Shown: in pieces, positions 47,957 to 57,576 of the stretch
How positions within the stretch are numbered: the first letter of the stretch is position 1
How the letters are laid out: the number at the start of each line of letters is the position of its first letter
Assembly: GCA_902705865.1 (NCBI GenBank)
Contig: CACSIO010000004.1
Location: forward strand, 1-64,000
Length of the DNA: 64,000 bases
Direction of reading: 5' to 3'
Origin: BD1-7 clade bacterium
Lineage (GTDB): Bacteria; Pseudomonadota; Gammaproteobacteria; Pseudomonadales; DT-91
Translations under genes and position numbers: made by a program
Notes under the pieces: generated by a model
Seen by the model: only the letters and a program-made list of their open reading frames with translations
Told to the model about the DNA's origin: nothing
Databases searched by the model: none

Positions 47957-48607
47957 TCACGTAATATAACGGCGCAGTTCAACACGTAGGCGAGTGCCTT
48001 GACTGAATCTAATGCCATGGTTCAGGTCTTGCAATATTGTAGATATTCTTCGAGACCAACTTTGATTTATCTCGAAACATTGGTGAGCCCAGGGATCGCA
48101 GTAAATGCCTCCTTCCCACTCTTTCGGGCATTTTTCAGCCCCTACTTCAATGAGGGTTTGGTTTGGCGGTGCCGATCGGCAGATAACAAGAAATGCGTGG
48201 TTCAATCCGCTGGCGAACCCATATAGGCCGAGGCTGAACACGCCCCGACTTTTCAGATACTGTTGGGCTATGGATACCTGTTCAAAACAGTTTCCTACGG
48301 CACCGAACTTGGCAGTATCTTGTGCGTTTTCGCAGTGTCCTGCAGCGGTGTGAGCTTCCTTCATGGTTTCAGCTGCAGAGTCGTACCAGAGGGTCATCGA
48401 GCTGCGCTTATGATGCTTGTCGAGCATCTGGTCGTATAAAGTCCCTTGTCGATCTGTGAGTTTGTCGTATTGACCACCCAGTGCTTCGCGATCAACACTT
48501 GCTCTTGCGATATTGATTCCTTCGGATCTATTGGTTGGCTTTACTTTGATGGTGTTATGGACGTAGTCGATAGCTTGTTCAGCAAACATTAGTTGGCTGT
48601 TGAACAT
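47957..48607 (-). CDS. papain/transglutaminase-like cysteine hydrolase domain, unknown function
   Basis: 216 residues from ATG 48605-48607. A putative catalytic triad is spaced as in papain-fold or transglutaminase-like enzymes: Cys107 in GNCFEQ, His137 in GLNHAFLV and Asp171 in YCDPWA. This Cys-His-Asp layout recurs in bacterial effectors and peptidases, but I cannot name a family. No signal peptide. The frame continues upstream across a single TGA into a zinc-ribbon segment (see the next entry), so this may be the main part of an interrupted gene. It lies between dusA's hypothetical neighbour and pilU with nothing related nearby. Confidence 0.6.
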   Translation of the reverse strand: MFNSQLMFAEQAIDYVHNTIKVKPTNRSEGINIARASVDREALGGQYDKLTDRQGTLYDQMLDKHHKRSSMTLWYDSAAETMKEAHTAAGHCENAQDTAKFGAVGNCFEQVSIAQQYLKSRGVFSLGLYGFASGLNHAFLVICRSAPPNQTLIEVGAEKCPKEWEGGIYCDPWAHQCFEINQSWSRRISTILQDLNHGIRFSQGTRLRVELRRYIT

Positions 48608-48643
48608 TCGATTCTCTGATTTCAGTTCTTGTTTGCAGTAGCT

Positions 48644-48712
48644 TCAGATCAATAGCTTTGTGGATACGGAGTTTCCGCAATTATGGCATTTCACATTCTC
48701 ATTTCTTGGCAT
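48644..48712 (-). pseudogene. zinc-ribbon N-terminus separated from the peptidase-like ORF by one in-frame TGA
   Basis: ATG 48710-48712, with AAGGA 6 nt upstream, starts MPRNENVKCHNCGNSV and ends at TGA 48644-48646. The same frame continues directly as SYCKQELKSENR into the 216-residue ORF. With a Cys in place of TGA the pattern would be C-x2-C-x10-C-x2-C, a classic zinc ribbon. The simplest reading is a nonsense mutation of a TGC/TGT codon. A selenocysteine codon is formally possible, but the following bases show no obvious SECIS hairpin and no sel genes are in the window. The frame is also open upstream to 48961 without an ATG. Confidence 0.6.
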
Positions 48713-49120
48713 AGTGCATCCTTCACTTTCTTCATAGGTCGGCAACATAAAACGGTGGCTTCCATCATCCAGAGAATGGTGTTGCGCAATGTTTTTTGGC
48801 ACGTTAACTAAAGGAGTGTTGTCACTGTCGTGCTTTATTTTTAACCTGACTGACGCTTGTGAGTTCGTATCGAAAAATAGAGGTGTGCGTTCAGGAGTTG
48901 GTTTGTCAGTGTCAGTGCGTTTTAGTTTCGGCAGGGCAGCTAAGCGTGTGAAATGCTGCAATGAAATGAGGGTGAAAAAAGAGGGGTGGCCGTCGTTGTC
49001 GCTAGAAGGTCGGTTGTTTGGTGGGTGCCGCCTTACCGTGATTCTGCGAAGAGAGCTTTGGTAAGGGGCGCTAGGTATCCGTTCAACAGCAAAGTGCCGC
49101 AGCGTCAGAAGGGCTTCGCG
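48713..49120. other. 408-bp region before pilU, open frame without a proper start
   Basis: The minus-strand frame of the zinc-ribbon segment stays open to 48961 (TTG). It would add a Pro/Thr/Asp-rich stretch of about 83 residues. There is no ATG or clear ribosome-binding site, so I do not extend the gene. The remaining 160 bp next to the pilU stop show nothing recognisable. Confidence 0.4.
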
Positions 49121-50179
49121 TTAGTCGCCGAAACGTATCATCAGATTCAGGTTGTCTTTGGAGTCGGCATGTTTCAATGCTTCTTCTTTGCTGACTTTTT
49201 GGGCAATATATAGGCCGTACAGGGCTTGGTCGAACGTTTGTGAGCCGTCGTCGACGTCCTTCAGCATGGCTTCCTGTAGTTTTTCGGTGTCACCTTCGCG
49301 AATCAGTTCACGAATGTAAGGTGTGCACATCAATACTTCAACGGCGGGGATCCGCATACCATCAGTACCGATCGGTAAGCGTTGGCTGATAACTGCAATG
49401 AGATGCTCGGCCAAATCAGCGCGCACTTGGCTATGGATGTTTTGCGGGAATAAATTGACGACACGGTCCAGTGCCTGGCGCGCATTGTTGGCATGCAGTG
49501 TTGTAAAGCAGGCATGGCCGGTTTCTGCAAACGTTAACGCGTATTTCATGGTATCTTGGTCGCGTGCTTCACCGATTAAAATAGCATCTGGTGATTCCCG
49601 CATGGCATTAATCAGGGCGTCTCGGTAGGAGTGCGTGTCGATACCGACTTCCCGTTGGCTGATTAGCGATTTTTTGTGGGAGTGCAGGAATTCGATCGGA
49701 TCTTCCACGGTAAGAATATGGCCTGAGATACTCTCGTTGCGATAGTTGATCATGGAGGCCAGTGTGGTCGATTTACCTGTGCCCGTTGCACCTACGACCA
49801 AAATAAGGCCACGTTTGGTCAGTGCTAGTTCTTCTAAGTGAGTCGGTAAGTTCAAGTCGGCAATGGATGGAATATGGCTGACGATGTATCGGGCAACCAG
49901 CGCGGGCTCGCCTTTTTGATGGTAGGCATTTAAACGAAAGCGACCGCAATCTTCAACGGTATAACCTAGGTCGATTTCCCGATTTTCTTCAAAATCAGCC
50001 CGCTGCTCTTCGGTCAGCATGGTCGCGATAATATCTTTGACATGCGTAGGCGTTAGCGGGGCTTGGCCGATGGGTTTCATCTTGCCGTTGATCTTAACCA
50101 TTGGAGGAGCGCCGACGTTGATAAAGAGGTCGGTACCTTTTTTGTCTACGACAAATTTCAGCAGAGCTTTTAGATTCAT
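49121..50179 (-). CDS. pilU: type IV pilus retraction ATPase PilU
   Basis: 352 residues of the PilT/PilU family. Walker A is GATGTGKST (130-138), followed by the Asp box, VEDPIEFLH, the Walker B region DAILIGEARD, and the His box TTLHANN. The extended C-terminus ending DSKDNLNLMIRFGD is typical of PilU, not PilT. PilU works with PilT at the cytoplasmic side of the pilus machine to retract pili under load. A pilT gene, usually upstream, is not adjacent here. Confidence 0.92.
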   Translation of the reverse strand: MNLKALLKFVVDKKGTDLFINVGAPPMVKINGKMKPIGQAPLTPTHVKDIIATMLTEEQRADFEENREIDLGYTVEDCGRFRLNAYHQKGEPALVARYIVSHIPSIADLNLPTHLEELALTKRGLILVVGATGTGKSTTLASMINYRNESISGHILTVEDPIEFLHSHKKSLISQREVGIDTHSYRDALINAMRESPDAILIGEARDQDTMKYALTFAETGHACFTTLHANNARQALDRVVNLFPQNIHSQVRADLAEHLIAVISQRLPIGTDGMRIPAVEVLMCTPYIRELIREGDTEKLQEAMLKDVDDGSQTFDQALYGLYIAQKVSKEEALKHADSKDNLNLMIRFGD

Positions 50180-50347
50180 TTTGTCTATTTATTGTTTGTT
50201 TTTATCAATAGATGGCATTTAGATTAACGGTATCCTATCCCTTGAACGCAAGTGGGTAAACCTCTTAGGCATATTTCTCTCTGCGTTCACTTTTATTATT
50301 CGTGTCGCATTGTTATCGTGCGCTTTTTCAATTTCTGGAGCTGAATC

Positions 50348-51481
50348 ATGGGGCCTTTGAAAGGTTTACGTATTATTGAGATGGGAGGCATTGGGCCATC
50401 ACCTTTCGCTGCCATGCTGCTGTCGGATATGGGCGCTGAAGTTATTCGCCTTGATCGAGCTTCCTCTGAATTTGCTAATCCGTGTGAAACCACTTTACGC
50501 GGTCGCAAGTCAATTGCTTTGAACTTGAAAGATCCGAAAGGTATTGAATTGGCGTTGCAGCTCATTGATAGCGCGGATGCATTGCTTGAGGGTTTTCGCC
50601 CAGGTGTAATGGAGAAGCTTGGATTGGGTCCAGATGTCTGTCTGGCTCGAAATTCGAAACTCGTTTATGGCCGCATGACGGGGTGGGGGCAAACTGGGCC
50701 GTTATCTCAGGTAGCTGCCCATGATATTAACTATGTCGCGATTACCGGCGCATTGGATACGATTGGTCGCAAAGTGGGTGGCCCGGTGGCACCGTTGAAT
50801 TTGGTGGGTGACTTTGGTGGTGGTGGTGCCTATTTGGTAATGGGTATGTTGGCTGCGATGCTTGAAGCAAAGACATCCGGTAAAGGGCAGGTTGTGGATG
50901 CTGCTATCACCGATGGCGTTGCATCGCTGATGACGATGATTCAGGGTTATCGAGCAATGGATATGTGGGATCTTGAGCGCCAAAACAACATTTTTGACGG
51001 TGGAGCGCATTTTTACGACACCTACGAATGTGCTGATGGTAAGTGGGTGGCTTTGGGGGCTATCGAAGTACACTTTTACCAAGAGTTGGTTGAAAAACTT
51101 GGCATCGACGTCGGTGAAATTAGCTACCCAGCACAGTTTGATAAGCAAAAATGGGAAGACTTACGCCCCGTGTTTGCTGAGCGTATTAAGCAGAAAACCC
51201 GTGATGAGTGGTGTGATATTTTTGAGGGTTCCGACGCATGTTTTGCACCAGTTTTGAATATGGATGAGGCAGTTGAATATCCGCATAACAAAGCGCGTGG
51301 CACATTCGTTGAAGTGGGTGGGGTAATGCAATCCGCGCCTGCACCAAAATTCAGTCGTACGCAGTCTGAGATTCAGGGGGCTCCGGTGCCAGCAGGCTCT
51401 GATAATGATGCAATTATGGCCGATTTGGGTCTTTCGGAAGCGGACATTGCATCGCTGAAATCTTCAGGCGTTTTGACCTGA
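50348..51481 (+). CDS. CaiB/BaiF family CoA-transferase / alpha-methylacyl-CoA racemase-like
   Basis: 377 residues. The N-terminus [33 protein letters not shown] is characteristic of type III CoA-transferases. The segment [23 protein letters not shown] matches the AMACR His region, and VVDAAITDG carries the Asp. It probably racemises 2-methylacyl-CoA thioesters for beta-oxidation of branched chains or sterol side chains. A nitroreductase follows after 58 bp. Confidence 0.87.
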   Translation: MGPLKGLRIIEMGGIGPSPFAAMLLSDMGAEVIRLDRASSEFANPCETTLRGRKSIALNLKDPKGIELALQLIDSADALLEGFRPGVMEKLGLGPDVCLARNSKLVYGRMTGWGQTGPLSQVAAHDINYVAITGALDTIGRKVGGPVAPLNLVGDFGGGGAYLVMGMLAAMLEAKTSGKGQVVDAAITDGVASLMTMIQGYRAMDMWDLERQNNIFDGGAHFYDTYECADGKWVALGAIEVHFYQELVEKLGIDVGEISYPAQFDKQKWEDLRPVFAERIKQKTRDEWCDIFEGSDACFAPVLNMDEAVEYPHNKARGTFVEVGGVMQSAPAPKFSRTQSEIQGAPVPAGSDNDAIMADLGLSEADIASLKSSGVLT

Positions 51482-51539
51482 TTTTTTAGCGCGCTAAGGC
51501 GATTTTAGCCAAATACAGACATTGATCAGGATAAAGACC

Positions 51540-52211
51540 ATGAGTGAACTTGATGTATTTTCATCGATTGTGCGCAGTCGGCGCTCGGTAAGAGCTTTTG
51601 AAAACCGTGAAATTCCCGAAGATGTATTGGGAGAGATTTTCGAATTGGCTCAAACTGCACCGTCAAATTGCAATACCCAGCCGTGGTTTGCCTATGTTGC
51701 GAGTGGCGACGCTTGCGTACGTCTTCGTGATGCCTTGTATACCTCGGTGCTCGGTGGTGAATTTGATATGGATTTTCCCTATCTGGGTAAATATGAGGGT
51801 GTTTACAAAGAGCGTCAATATGATGCGGCTGCGCAGCTCTATAGTGCAATGGGGATAGCACGTGAAGAAAAAGACAAACGAAATGCGGCGTTTCTGCGCA
51901 ATTTTGAGTTTTTTGGTGCTCCGCATGTTGTTTTTCTGTTCATGCGGGAGGGTTTTGAGGTTCGCGAGGCGGCCGATGTTGGTATGTATGCCCAAAATCT
52001 GATGTTGTCGATGCAGGCGCATGGTGTTGCCAGTTGCCCGCAAACGGCGCTGAGTTTTCATGCTGGTAAAGTACGTGAACATCTTGATGTGCCTGAAAAC
52101 CAAAAGCTACTTTTTGGAATTTCTTTTGGCTATGAGGATGTCAATGACCCGGCTAATGACGCTCGCGTTGGTAGGGCTCCTTTAGCGCAGACGGTCAAGT
52201 TTGTGCGTTAG
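51540..52211 (+). CDS. nitroreductase family protein
   Basis: 223 residues from ATG 51540, with AGGA upstream. FMN-binding features are RSRRSVRAFENREIPEDVL at the N-terminus and APSNCNTQPW, then AADVGMYAQNLML and GISFGY. The family reduces nitro compounds, quinones or enones with NAD(P)H. Placement after the CoA-transferase may indicate a shared catabolic role, which is inference. Confidence 0.88.
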   Translation: MSELDVFSSIVRSRRSVRAFENREIPEDVLGEIFELAQTAPSNCNTQPWFAYVASGDACVRLRDALYTSVLGGEFDMDFPYLGKYEGVYKERQYDAAAQLYSAMGIAREEKDKRNAAFLRNFEFFGAPHVVFLFMREGFEVREAADVGMYAQNLMLSMQAHGVASCPQTALSFHAGKVREHLDVPENQKLLFGISFGYEDVNDPANDARVGRAPLAQTVKFVR

Positions 52212-52252
52212 TCGTGTCAATTGCGTTACGCAGATAACCTCCCATGTCGATT

Positions 52253-52270
52253 GGGCCGCTTAGGCCCTTT
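52253..52270 (+). terminator. weak terminator-like hairpin after the nitroreductase
   Basis: GGGCC-GCTTA-GGCCC is a short 5-bp stem followed by TTT. It lies about 40 bp after the nitroreductase stop; a short T-run makes it weak. Confidence 0.35.
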
Positions 52271-52357
52271 CAAAAACCGCCCCTCGAAAAAGCTTGATCT
52301 GAATCAGTATTTCCCGATTTCAGATGTCATTTTTATGAATATTTGTCGTTGAAATTC

Positions 52358-52386
52358 TTGCACTTGTAGCCTTCACGCTTGATAAT
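52358..52386 (+). promoter_or_regulatory. likely sigma70 promoter of gap
   Basis: TTGCAC (52358-52363) and GATAAT (52381-52386) are separated by exactly 17 bp. The predicted start would give a leader of about 85 nt before the gap GTG. Confidence 0.7.
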
Positions 52387-52476
52387 ACGCGCGCCAAAAA
52401 CCGTGCTATGCGGGCTATAAAGCAGTCGTCAGAGCTGTCCGGCGCTTTGTTAATTCAGACCTAAAGGTGAGAAACT

Positions 52477-53943
52477 GTGACTAAGATTATGCGTGATCGT
52501 CCAGAAGACTATTTTGTCGATTGGAAAGAGCGGGAAGCTTTAGCCGAAGGCATGATTCCTTTGGTGGGTAAACTCTATCGTGAGAAGAATGTTAAGACAT
52601 ACATTTACGGTTACTCACTCCACAACGAATCTGTTATCGACATCATGAAGGCACATCGTACCGTGCGTCAGGTTGAGCAGAATGAGCTGTCTGAATTTGA
52701 AACATATCCGGTACTGAAGGCGCTGTCTGCATTGGATCTTGGTCCAGCACACATTGACGTTGGTCGTGTTGCTGTTCGTTACGAAGAAGTCGGCAAGAAA
52801 GAAGGTGTTTCAATCGAAGATTTTGTTAAGTCTGAAGTTGCTGACCTAATCGGTGCAGAAGAAGACACTCACGAGCCAGTAGACGTTGTTCTTTTCGGCT
52901 TCGGTCGTATTGGTCGATTGATGGCGCGTTTGTTGATCGAAAAAACCGGTGGCGGCGAAAACCTACGTTTGAAAGCTATCGTTGTACGTCCGGGTAAAGC
53001 ACCCAATGATCTTGAAAAACGTGCAAGCTTGCTGCGTCGTGATTCTGTTCACGGAACGTTCCGCGGTACTATTCGTGTTGATGAAGAGCATCAATCACTG
53101 GTCTGTAACGGTAATGAAGTTAAAGTTATTTACGCTAGCGCCCCTGAAGACATCGATTACACCGAATACGGTATCAACAACGCGATTGTTGTCGATAACA
53201 CCGGTGTATTCCGCGATAAAGAAGCGCTGAATCGTCACTTGCAAGCCAAAGGTGTTAAGAAGGTTGTATTGACCGCACCAGGCAAAGGCGAGATGAAGAA
53301 CATCGTTTACGGCATCAATAGTGACGATATCTTAGATGACGATACTATTATTTCAGCTGCTTCATGCACGACTAACGCGATTTCTCCACCGTTGAAGGCG
53401 ATCGATGATCGCTTCGGTATCGTTCAGGGACATGTTGAAACCGTTCACTCATATACCAATGACCAGAACCTAATCGACAATTATCATAACGCTGATCGTC
53501 GTGGTCGTTCAGCGCCACTGAACATGGTAATTACTGAAACAGGTGCTGCTAAAGCTGTATCAAAAGTGTTGCCGAAGTTCGATGGCAAGCTGACTGGAAA
53601 TGCGATTCGTGTACCGACACCAAACGTATCCATGGCGATTCTGAACCTGACTTTGGAAAACGAAACGGATAAAGACGAGCTGAATGAATACATGCGTCAG
53701 ATTTCGCTGCATTCAGCATTGCGTAAGCAGATTGATTTCTCTAACTCGCCTGAATCTGTATCCACTGACTTCGTTGGTACTCGCTGTGCATGTATCTACG
53801 ACTCACTGGCTACCATCGTTAACGGTAAAAACGCCGTTGTATACCTTTGGTATGACAACGAATTCGGATACTCCTGCCAGGTTCATCGTATCGTTGAACA
53901 AATGGCCGGCGTGAAGTACGCGGTTTACCCGAAAGAAGCATAA
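52477..53943 (+). CDS. gap: glyceraldehyde-3-phosphate dehydrogenase with N-terminal extension
   Basis: 488 residues, about 150 longer than classical GAPDH. The extra N-terminal domain (1-130) precedes the Rossmann motif LFGFGRIGRL. The catalytic Cys297 is in SAASCTTNA and the C-terminal WYDNEFGYS motif is present. This long form occurs in Pseudomonas and relatives next to the nqr operon, as here. It starts at GTG 52477 behind AAAGGTGA. It catalyses the reversible NAD-dependent oxidation of glyceraldehyde-3-phosphate; whether it acts in glycolysis or gluconeogenesis is not visible. Confidence 0.93.
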   Translation: MTKIMRDRPEDYFVDWKEREALAEGMIPLVGKLYREKNVKTYIYGYSLHNESVIDIMKAHRTVRQVEQNELSEFETYPVLKALSALDLGPAHIDVGRVAVRYEEVGKKEGVSIEDFVKSEVADLIGAEEDTHEPVDVVLFGFGRIGRLMARLLIEKTGGGENLRLKAIVVRPGKAPNDLEKRASLLRRDSVHGTFRGTIRVDEEHQSLVCNGNEVKVIYASAPEDIDYTEYGINNAIVVDNTGVFRDKEALNRHLQAKGVKKVVLTAPGKGEMKNIVYGINSDDILDDDTIISAASCTTNAISPPLKAIDDRFGIVQGHVETVHSYTNDQNLIDNYHNADRRGRSAPLNMVITETGAAKAVSKVLPKFDGKLTGNAIRVPTPNVSMAILNLTLENETDKDELNEYMRQISLHSALRKQIDFSNSPESVSTDFVGTRCACIYDSLATIVNGKNAVVYLWYDNEFGYSCQVHRIVEQMAGVKYAVYPKEA

Positions 53944-53966
53944 GCGTCAGTTAGAATAACAAGAAT

Positions 53967-53991
53967 AAAAGCAGTGCTCGTCACTGCTTTT
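53967..53991 (+). terminator. intrinsic terminator of gap
   Basis: AAAAGCAGTG and CACTGCTTTT form a perfect 10-bp stem with a CTCGT loop. It starts 24 bp after the stop. Confidence 0.8.
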
Positions 53992-54001
53992 ATCTGTGAT
54001 C

Positions 54002-54056
54002 ATTCGCTGACGGATGCTGTAGCTGCGCTATAGTCTGACTCGTCAGCGAATTTTTG
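54002..54056 (+). terminator. second, tandem terminator-like hairpin upstream of nqrA
   Basis: ATTCGCTGACG (54002-54012) pairs with CGTCAGCGAAT (54041-54051), an 11-bp stem with a 28-nt loop that can pair internally (TAGC/GCTA). TTTTTG follows. It is the second strong hairpin within 90 bp of the gap stop. Confidence 0.65.
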
Positions 54057-54126
54057 CGTTTTCAACATCAACTGGATCAAACGCACGTACAAGCGAATAA
54101 CCATAAAGTTTGTCAGTGTTTGTTTT

Positions 54127-54159
54127 CGTATTCACCACCGTCAACGGGGTTGGAATACG
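54127..54159 (+). promoter_or_regulatory. imperfect hairpin in the nqr upstream region
   Basis: CGTATTC (54127-54133) pairs with GAATACG (54153-54159), and the interior CCGT/ACGG pairs around CA. It lies about 90 bp before nqrA in the 306-bp gap and may be an mRNA leader structure or a protein-binding site. Confidence 0.35.
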
Positions 54160-54192
54160 TGAATGCCTTGCCAAGGTAGTCTGAGCCTAATT

Positions 54193-54205
54193 TGAACCCG
54201 GTTCA
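54193..54205 (+). promoter_or_regulatory. short palindrome 45 bp before nqrA
   Basis: TGAACC-C-GGTTCA is a perfect 6-bp inverted repeat with a one-base centre, suitable as an operator half-site pair. No regulator can be assigned. Confidence 0.3.
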
Positions 54206-54249
54206 TGTTGAAAACGTAAAATTTAAAATTGAGATTGGTGGGCTCCTCT

Positions 54250-55590
54250 ATGATTAGAATCAAAAGAGGCCTAGATCTTCCTATTGAGGGAGCGCCCGGT
54301 ACGTCTATTGCAGACGCGCCAGCGCCACGTCAAGTAGGAATAATAGGCTTTGATTACGTCGGTATGAAACCAACCATGGCTGTCGCCGTCGGTGACAAAG
54401 TGGCCAAGGGTCAGGTTTTATTCGAAGATAAAAAAACACCCGGTGTAGTATTCACCGCGCCAGCTGCGGGCACCGTCAGTGCTATCAATCGCGGTGCTAA
54501 GCGTGTTTTTCAATCACTGGTCATCGATGTAGAGGGCAATGACGAAGTTGCCTTTGATACATACGATGTGGGTAAACTATCAAGCTTGGAGCGTACCCAG
54601 GTTGTTGATAATCTGGTGAAGTCTGGATTGTGGACAGCTCTACGTACACGTCCATTTAGTCGCGTTCCGGCGATTGATTCTGAGCCAGCAGCTTTATTCA
54701 TCAATGCAATGGATACCAATCCATTAGCGGCTGATCCAAGTGCTATCATCAATGCCGATGCAGACGCTTTCGCTAGCGGCGTTAATGCGTTGAGCCGTTT
54801 GGCTGGCCAAGTATACTTGTGCCATGCACCTGATACGCAAATGCCACAAATCTCGGCGTCTAATGTACAGGCGGAGACGTTTTCTGGCCCACATCCTGCG
54901 GGCCTGTCAGGCACACATATCCACTTCTTGAAAGCTGCCAGCGAAACACGCACGGTTTGGTCCATCAACTACCAAGACGTAATTGCTGTCGGCAAATTGT
55001 TCACTACAGGCAAGCTTGTTCAGGATCGTGTTATCTCGCTAGCTGGCCCTGCTGTGAATAATCCTACTTTGGTTCGCACGCAGGTTGGTGCCAATTTGGG
55101 CGAAATGATAAACGGAAAACTGAAAGCGGGTGAAAACCGTGTTATCAGTGGTTCTGTATTGGGTGGCCGTGCTGCCGTTGCGCCAGCTGACTTCTTAGGT
55201 CGTTACGACCTTCAGGTTACTGTTTTAGCTGAAGGCTATGATCGTCCGTTTATGGGTTGGTTGTCGCCGGGTGCAGATCGTTTCTCGGTGATGGGGATTT
55301 ATCTGTCGAAGCTAATGCCGGGCAAAAAGTTCGCCTTTAACACGAATACGAACGGTTCTCCGCGTGCCATGGTGCCTGTTGGTAACTACGAAAAAATCAT
55401 GCCTCTGGACATTCTGCCAACGCAATTGCTGCGTTCGTTGATCGTCGGTGATATGGATACAGCCATTAAGCTGGGTGCCTTGGAACTGGACGAAGAAGAT
55501 CTGGCTCTGTGTACCTATGTTTGCCCGGGCAAATATGAATACGGCCCGATCCTGCGTGACAACCTGACGACCATAGAGAAGGAGGGTTAA
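54250..55590 (+). CDS. nqrA: Na+-translocating NADH:quinone reductase subunit A
   Basis: 446 residues from ATG 54250; the open frame runs to 54229 only through an unlikely [19 protein letters not shown] is the usual NqrA start. The subunit is peripheral on the cytoplasmic side and contributes to quinone interaction. It is the first of six overlapping or closely spaced nqr genes, with 2 bp before nqrB. Confidence 0.97.
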   Translation: MIRIKRGLDLPIEGAPGTSIADAPAPRQVGIIGFDYVGMKPTMAVAVGDKVAKGQVLFEDKKTPGVVFTAPAAGTVSAINRGAKRVFQSLVIDVEGNDEVAFDTYDVGKLSSLERTQVVDNLVKSGLWTALRTRPFSRVPAIDSEPAALFINAMDTNPLAADPSAIINADADAFASGVNALSRLAGQVYLCHAPDTQMPQISASNVQAETFSGPHPAGLSGTHIHFLKAASETRTVWSINYQDVIAVGKLFTTGKLVQDRVISLAGPAVNNPTLVRTQVGANLGEMINGKLKAGENRVISGSVLGGRAAVAPADFLGRYDLQVTVLAEGYDRPFMGWLSPGADRFSVMGIYLSKLMPGKKFAFNTNTNGSPRAMVPVGNYEKIMPLDILPTQLLRSLIVGDMDTAIKLGALELDEEDLALCTYVCPGKYEYGPILRDNLTTIEKEG

Positions 55591-55592
55591 TC

Positions 55593-56795
55593 ATGTTAAG
55601 AAGTTTACTTGATAACCTCGAGCCGCATTTTTCTAAAGGCGGTAAGTACGAAAAGCTCTACGCTCTCTACGAAGCCGTAGACACAATTTTCTACCAGCCA
55701 GGTAGCGTAACGCATACCGGTGCTCACGTACGTGATGGTGTTGACCTCAAGCGCATCATGATCACTGTTTGGTTCGCAACATTCCCAGCCATGTTTTACG
55801 GCATGTATAACTTGGGTTTCAATGCCAATACAGCCATGGCTGCGATGGGCGTTACTTCTGTTGCTGATTGGCACGGTACTCTAATCGGACTACTAGCCGG
55901 ATACGATCCAGCCAGTGTTTGGGATAATTTCTGGCACGGCGCTGTGTACTTCTTACCCATCTACTTAACGGTATTTATCGTTGGTGGCTTCTGGGAAGTT
56001 CTGTTTGCTGCGATACGTGGCCACGAAGTTAACGAAGGTTTCTTCGTAACCTCTGTGCTGTTTGCACTAATTTGCCCACCGGATCTGCCTCTATGGCAAG
56101 CGGCATTGGGTATTAGCTTCGGCGTTGTTGTTGGTAAAGAAGTCTTCGGTGGAACCGGTAAAAACTTTTTGAACCCGGCACTTACTGGTCGTGCATTCCT
56201 GTTCTTTGCTTACCCGGCTCAAATCTCTGGCGACACCGTTTGGACGGCTGTTGACGGCTTTACCGGTGCAACACCATTGAGCTTGGCTGCACAAGGTGGC
56301 ATCCCTGAAATTACTCAGCACAACATCACTTGGTTGGGTGCTTTCTTTGGGCAAATTCAAGGTTCTATCGGTGAAACATCAACATTGATGATTCTTATCG
56401 GTGCCGTGATTCTGCTTTGGACCCGTATCGCGTCATGGCGCATCATGGCTGGCGTATTGCTGGGCACTGCGGCAACCGCGTTGTTGTTTAACTCTATCGG
56501 TTCTGAAACCAATCCAATGATGAACATGCCATTTTGGTGGCACTATGTTTTGGGTGGCTTTGCCTTTGGTACTGTCTTCATGGCAACCGATCCTGTATCA
56601 GCATCTATGACCGATAAAGGTAAGTGGTTCTTCGGCGCACTGATCGGCATCATGGTTGTCTTGATCCGTGTCGTTAACCCGGCATTCCCAGAAGGTATGA
56701 TGTTGGCAATCTTGTTTGCTAACTTGTTTGCGCCACTGATTGACCACTTCGTGGTTACGGCGAATGTTAAGCGGAGGGTTGCACGTAATGCTTAA
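55593..56795 (+). CDS. nqrB: Na+-NQR subunit B (covalent FMN)
   Basis: 400 residues, about ten membrane helices. The FMN attachment motif is TGAT with Thr227 ([10 protein letters not shown]), which ApbE flavinylates. NqrB is the main sodium-translocating and quinone-site subunit. It starts behind a strong AAGGAGGG. Its stop overlaps the nqrC start by 8 bp. Confidence 0.97.
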   Translation: MLRSLLDNLEPHFSKGGKYEKLYALYEAVDTIFYQPGSVTHTGAHVRDGVDLKRIMITVWFATFPAMFYGMYNLGFNANTAMAAMGVTSVADWHGTLIGLLAGYDPASVWDNFWHGAVYFLPIYLTVFIVGGFWEVLFAAIRGHEVNEGFFVTSVLFALICPPDLPLWQAALGISFGVVVGKEVFGGTGKNFLNPALTGRAFLFFAYPAQISGDTVWTAVDGFTGATPLSLAAQGGIPEITQHNITWLGAFFGQIQGSIGETSTLMILIGAVILLWTRIASWRIMAGVLLGTAATALLFNSIGSETNPMMNMPFWWHYVLGGFAFGTVFMATDPVSASMTDKGKWFFGALIGIMVVLIRVVNPAFPEGMMLAILFANLFAPLIDHFVVTANVKRRVARNA

Positions 56796-57573
56796 TAAAG
56801 AATCCGTAAGAACGTTAACCGTTGCGTTTGTTCTGTGTTTGGTTTGTTCGATTCTGGTTGCCGGCGTTGCCGTTGGCTTGAAGCCGATTCAAGACAAAAA
56901 CAAAGTATTGGATCGCAATAAAAACGTACTCGAAGCAGCAGGCCTTTATCAGCCGAGCATGAGTGCATCTGAGGTGACTAGCACGTTCGAGAGCTTCCAG
57001 GTGAAACTGGTTGATCTTGCGACAGGTAAGTACGCGACTGAGCAGCAGTTGAGCGAAGCGGGCATCACTGATGTAAACAGCTACGACCAGTACGCTGCTG
57101 CCAAAATTCCTGCGCAATCGATTTCTTTGGCCGGTAACGATCCAGCTAAAATTCAGCGCCAGGCGAAATTCGCCAAGGTGTATGTTCTGGAAAAGAACGG
57201 CAAGTTGGAGCAGGTGATCCTGCCAATCAACGGCTATGGCCTGTGGGGTATCCTTTACGGCTTTATCGCACTGGGTAGCGATGCTGACACCATCAAGGGT
57301 TTAACTTTCTACTCGCAGAAAGAAACTCCCGGACTGGGCGGCGAAGTTGAAAACCCGAAGTGGAAAGCGCAGTGGCCTGGCAAAAAAGCCTACGCAGCTG
57401 ACGGCAAAGTTGGAGTCGAAGTAGTTAAAGGCAAAGCACAGAACGACGAGCAAATCGACGGACTGAGTGGCGCAACGCTGACTACCCGCGGTGTTAACAA
57501 TCTGGTTCAGTTCTGGCTGGGTGATCGTGGTTTCGAATCATTCCTCAAAAACCTGAAGAAAGGGGAGGCATAA
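56788..57573 (+). CDS. nqrC: Na+-NQR subunit C (covalent FMN)
   Basis: 261 residues from ATG 56788, with GGAGGG 9 nt upstream inside the nqrB end. One N-terminal membrane helix is followed by a periplasmic domain with the FMN-binding motif SGATLTT (Thr230). It accepts electrons from the NqrD/E cluster and passes them to NqrB. Confidence 0.97.
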   Translation: MLNKESVRTLTVAFVLCLVCSILVAGVAVGLKPIQDKNKVLDRNKNVLEAAGLYQPSMSASEVTSTFESFQVKLVDLATGKYATEQQLSEAGITDVNSYDQYAAAKIPAQSISLAGNDPAKIQRQAKFAKVYVLEKNGKLEQVILPINGYGLWGILYGFIALGSDADTIKGLTFYSQKETPGLGGEVENPKWKAQWPGKKAYAADGKVGVEVVKGKAQNDEQIDGLSGATLTTRGVNNLVQFWLGDRGFESFLKNLKKGEA

Positions 57574-57576
57574 TCC

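Noticed and set aside
48605-48646. Selenocysteine insertion (SECIS) element after the TGA
   Set aside because: The bases following TGA are A/T-rich and I could not find a stable stem with the expected apical G residues.
48713-48961. Upstream extension of the zinc-ribbon frame
   Set aside because: Only a TTG start and no ribosome-binding site, while ATG 48712 has AAGGA at ideal spacing. I keep it as an open question rather than a gene.
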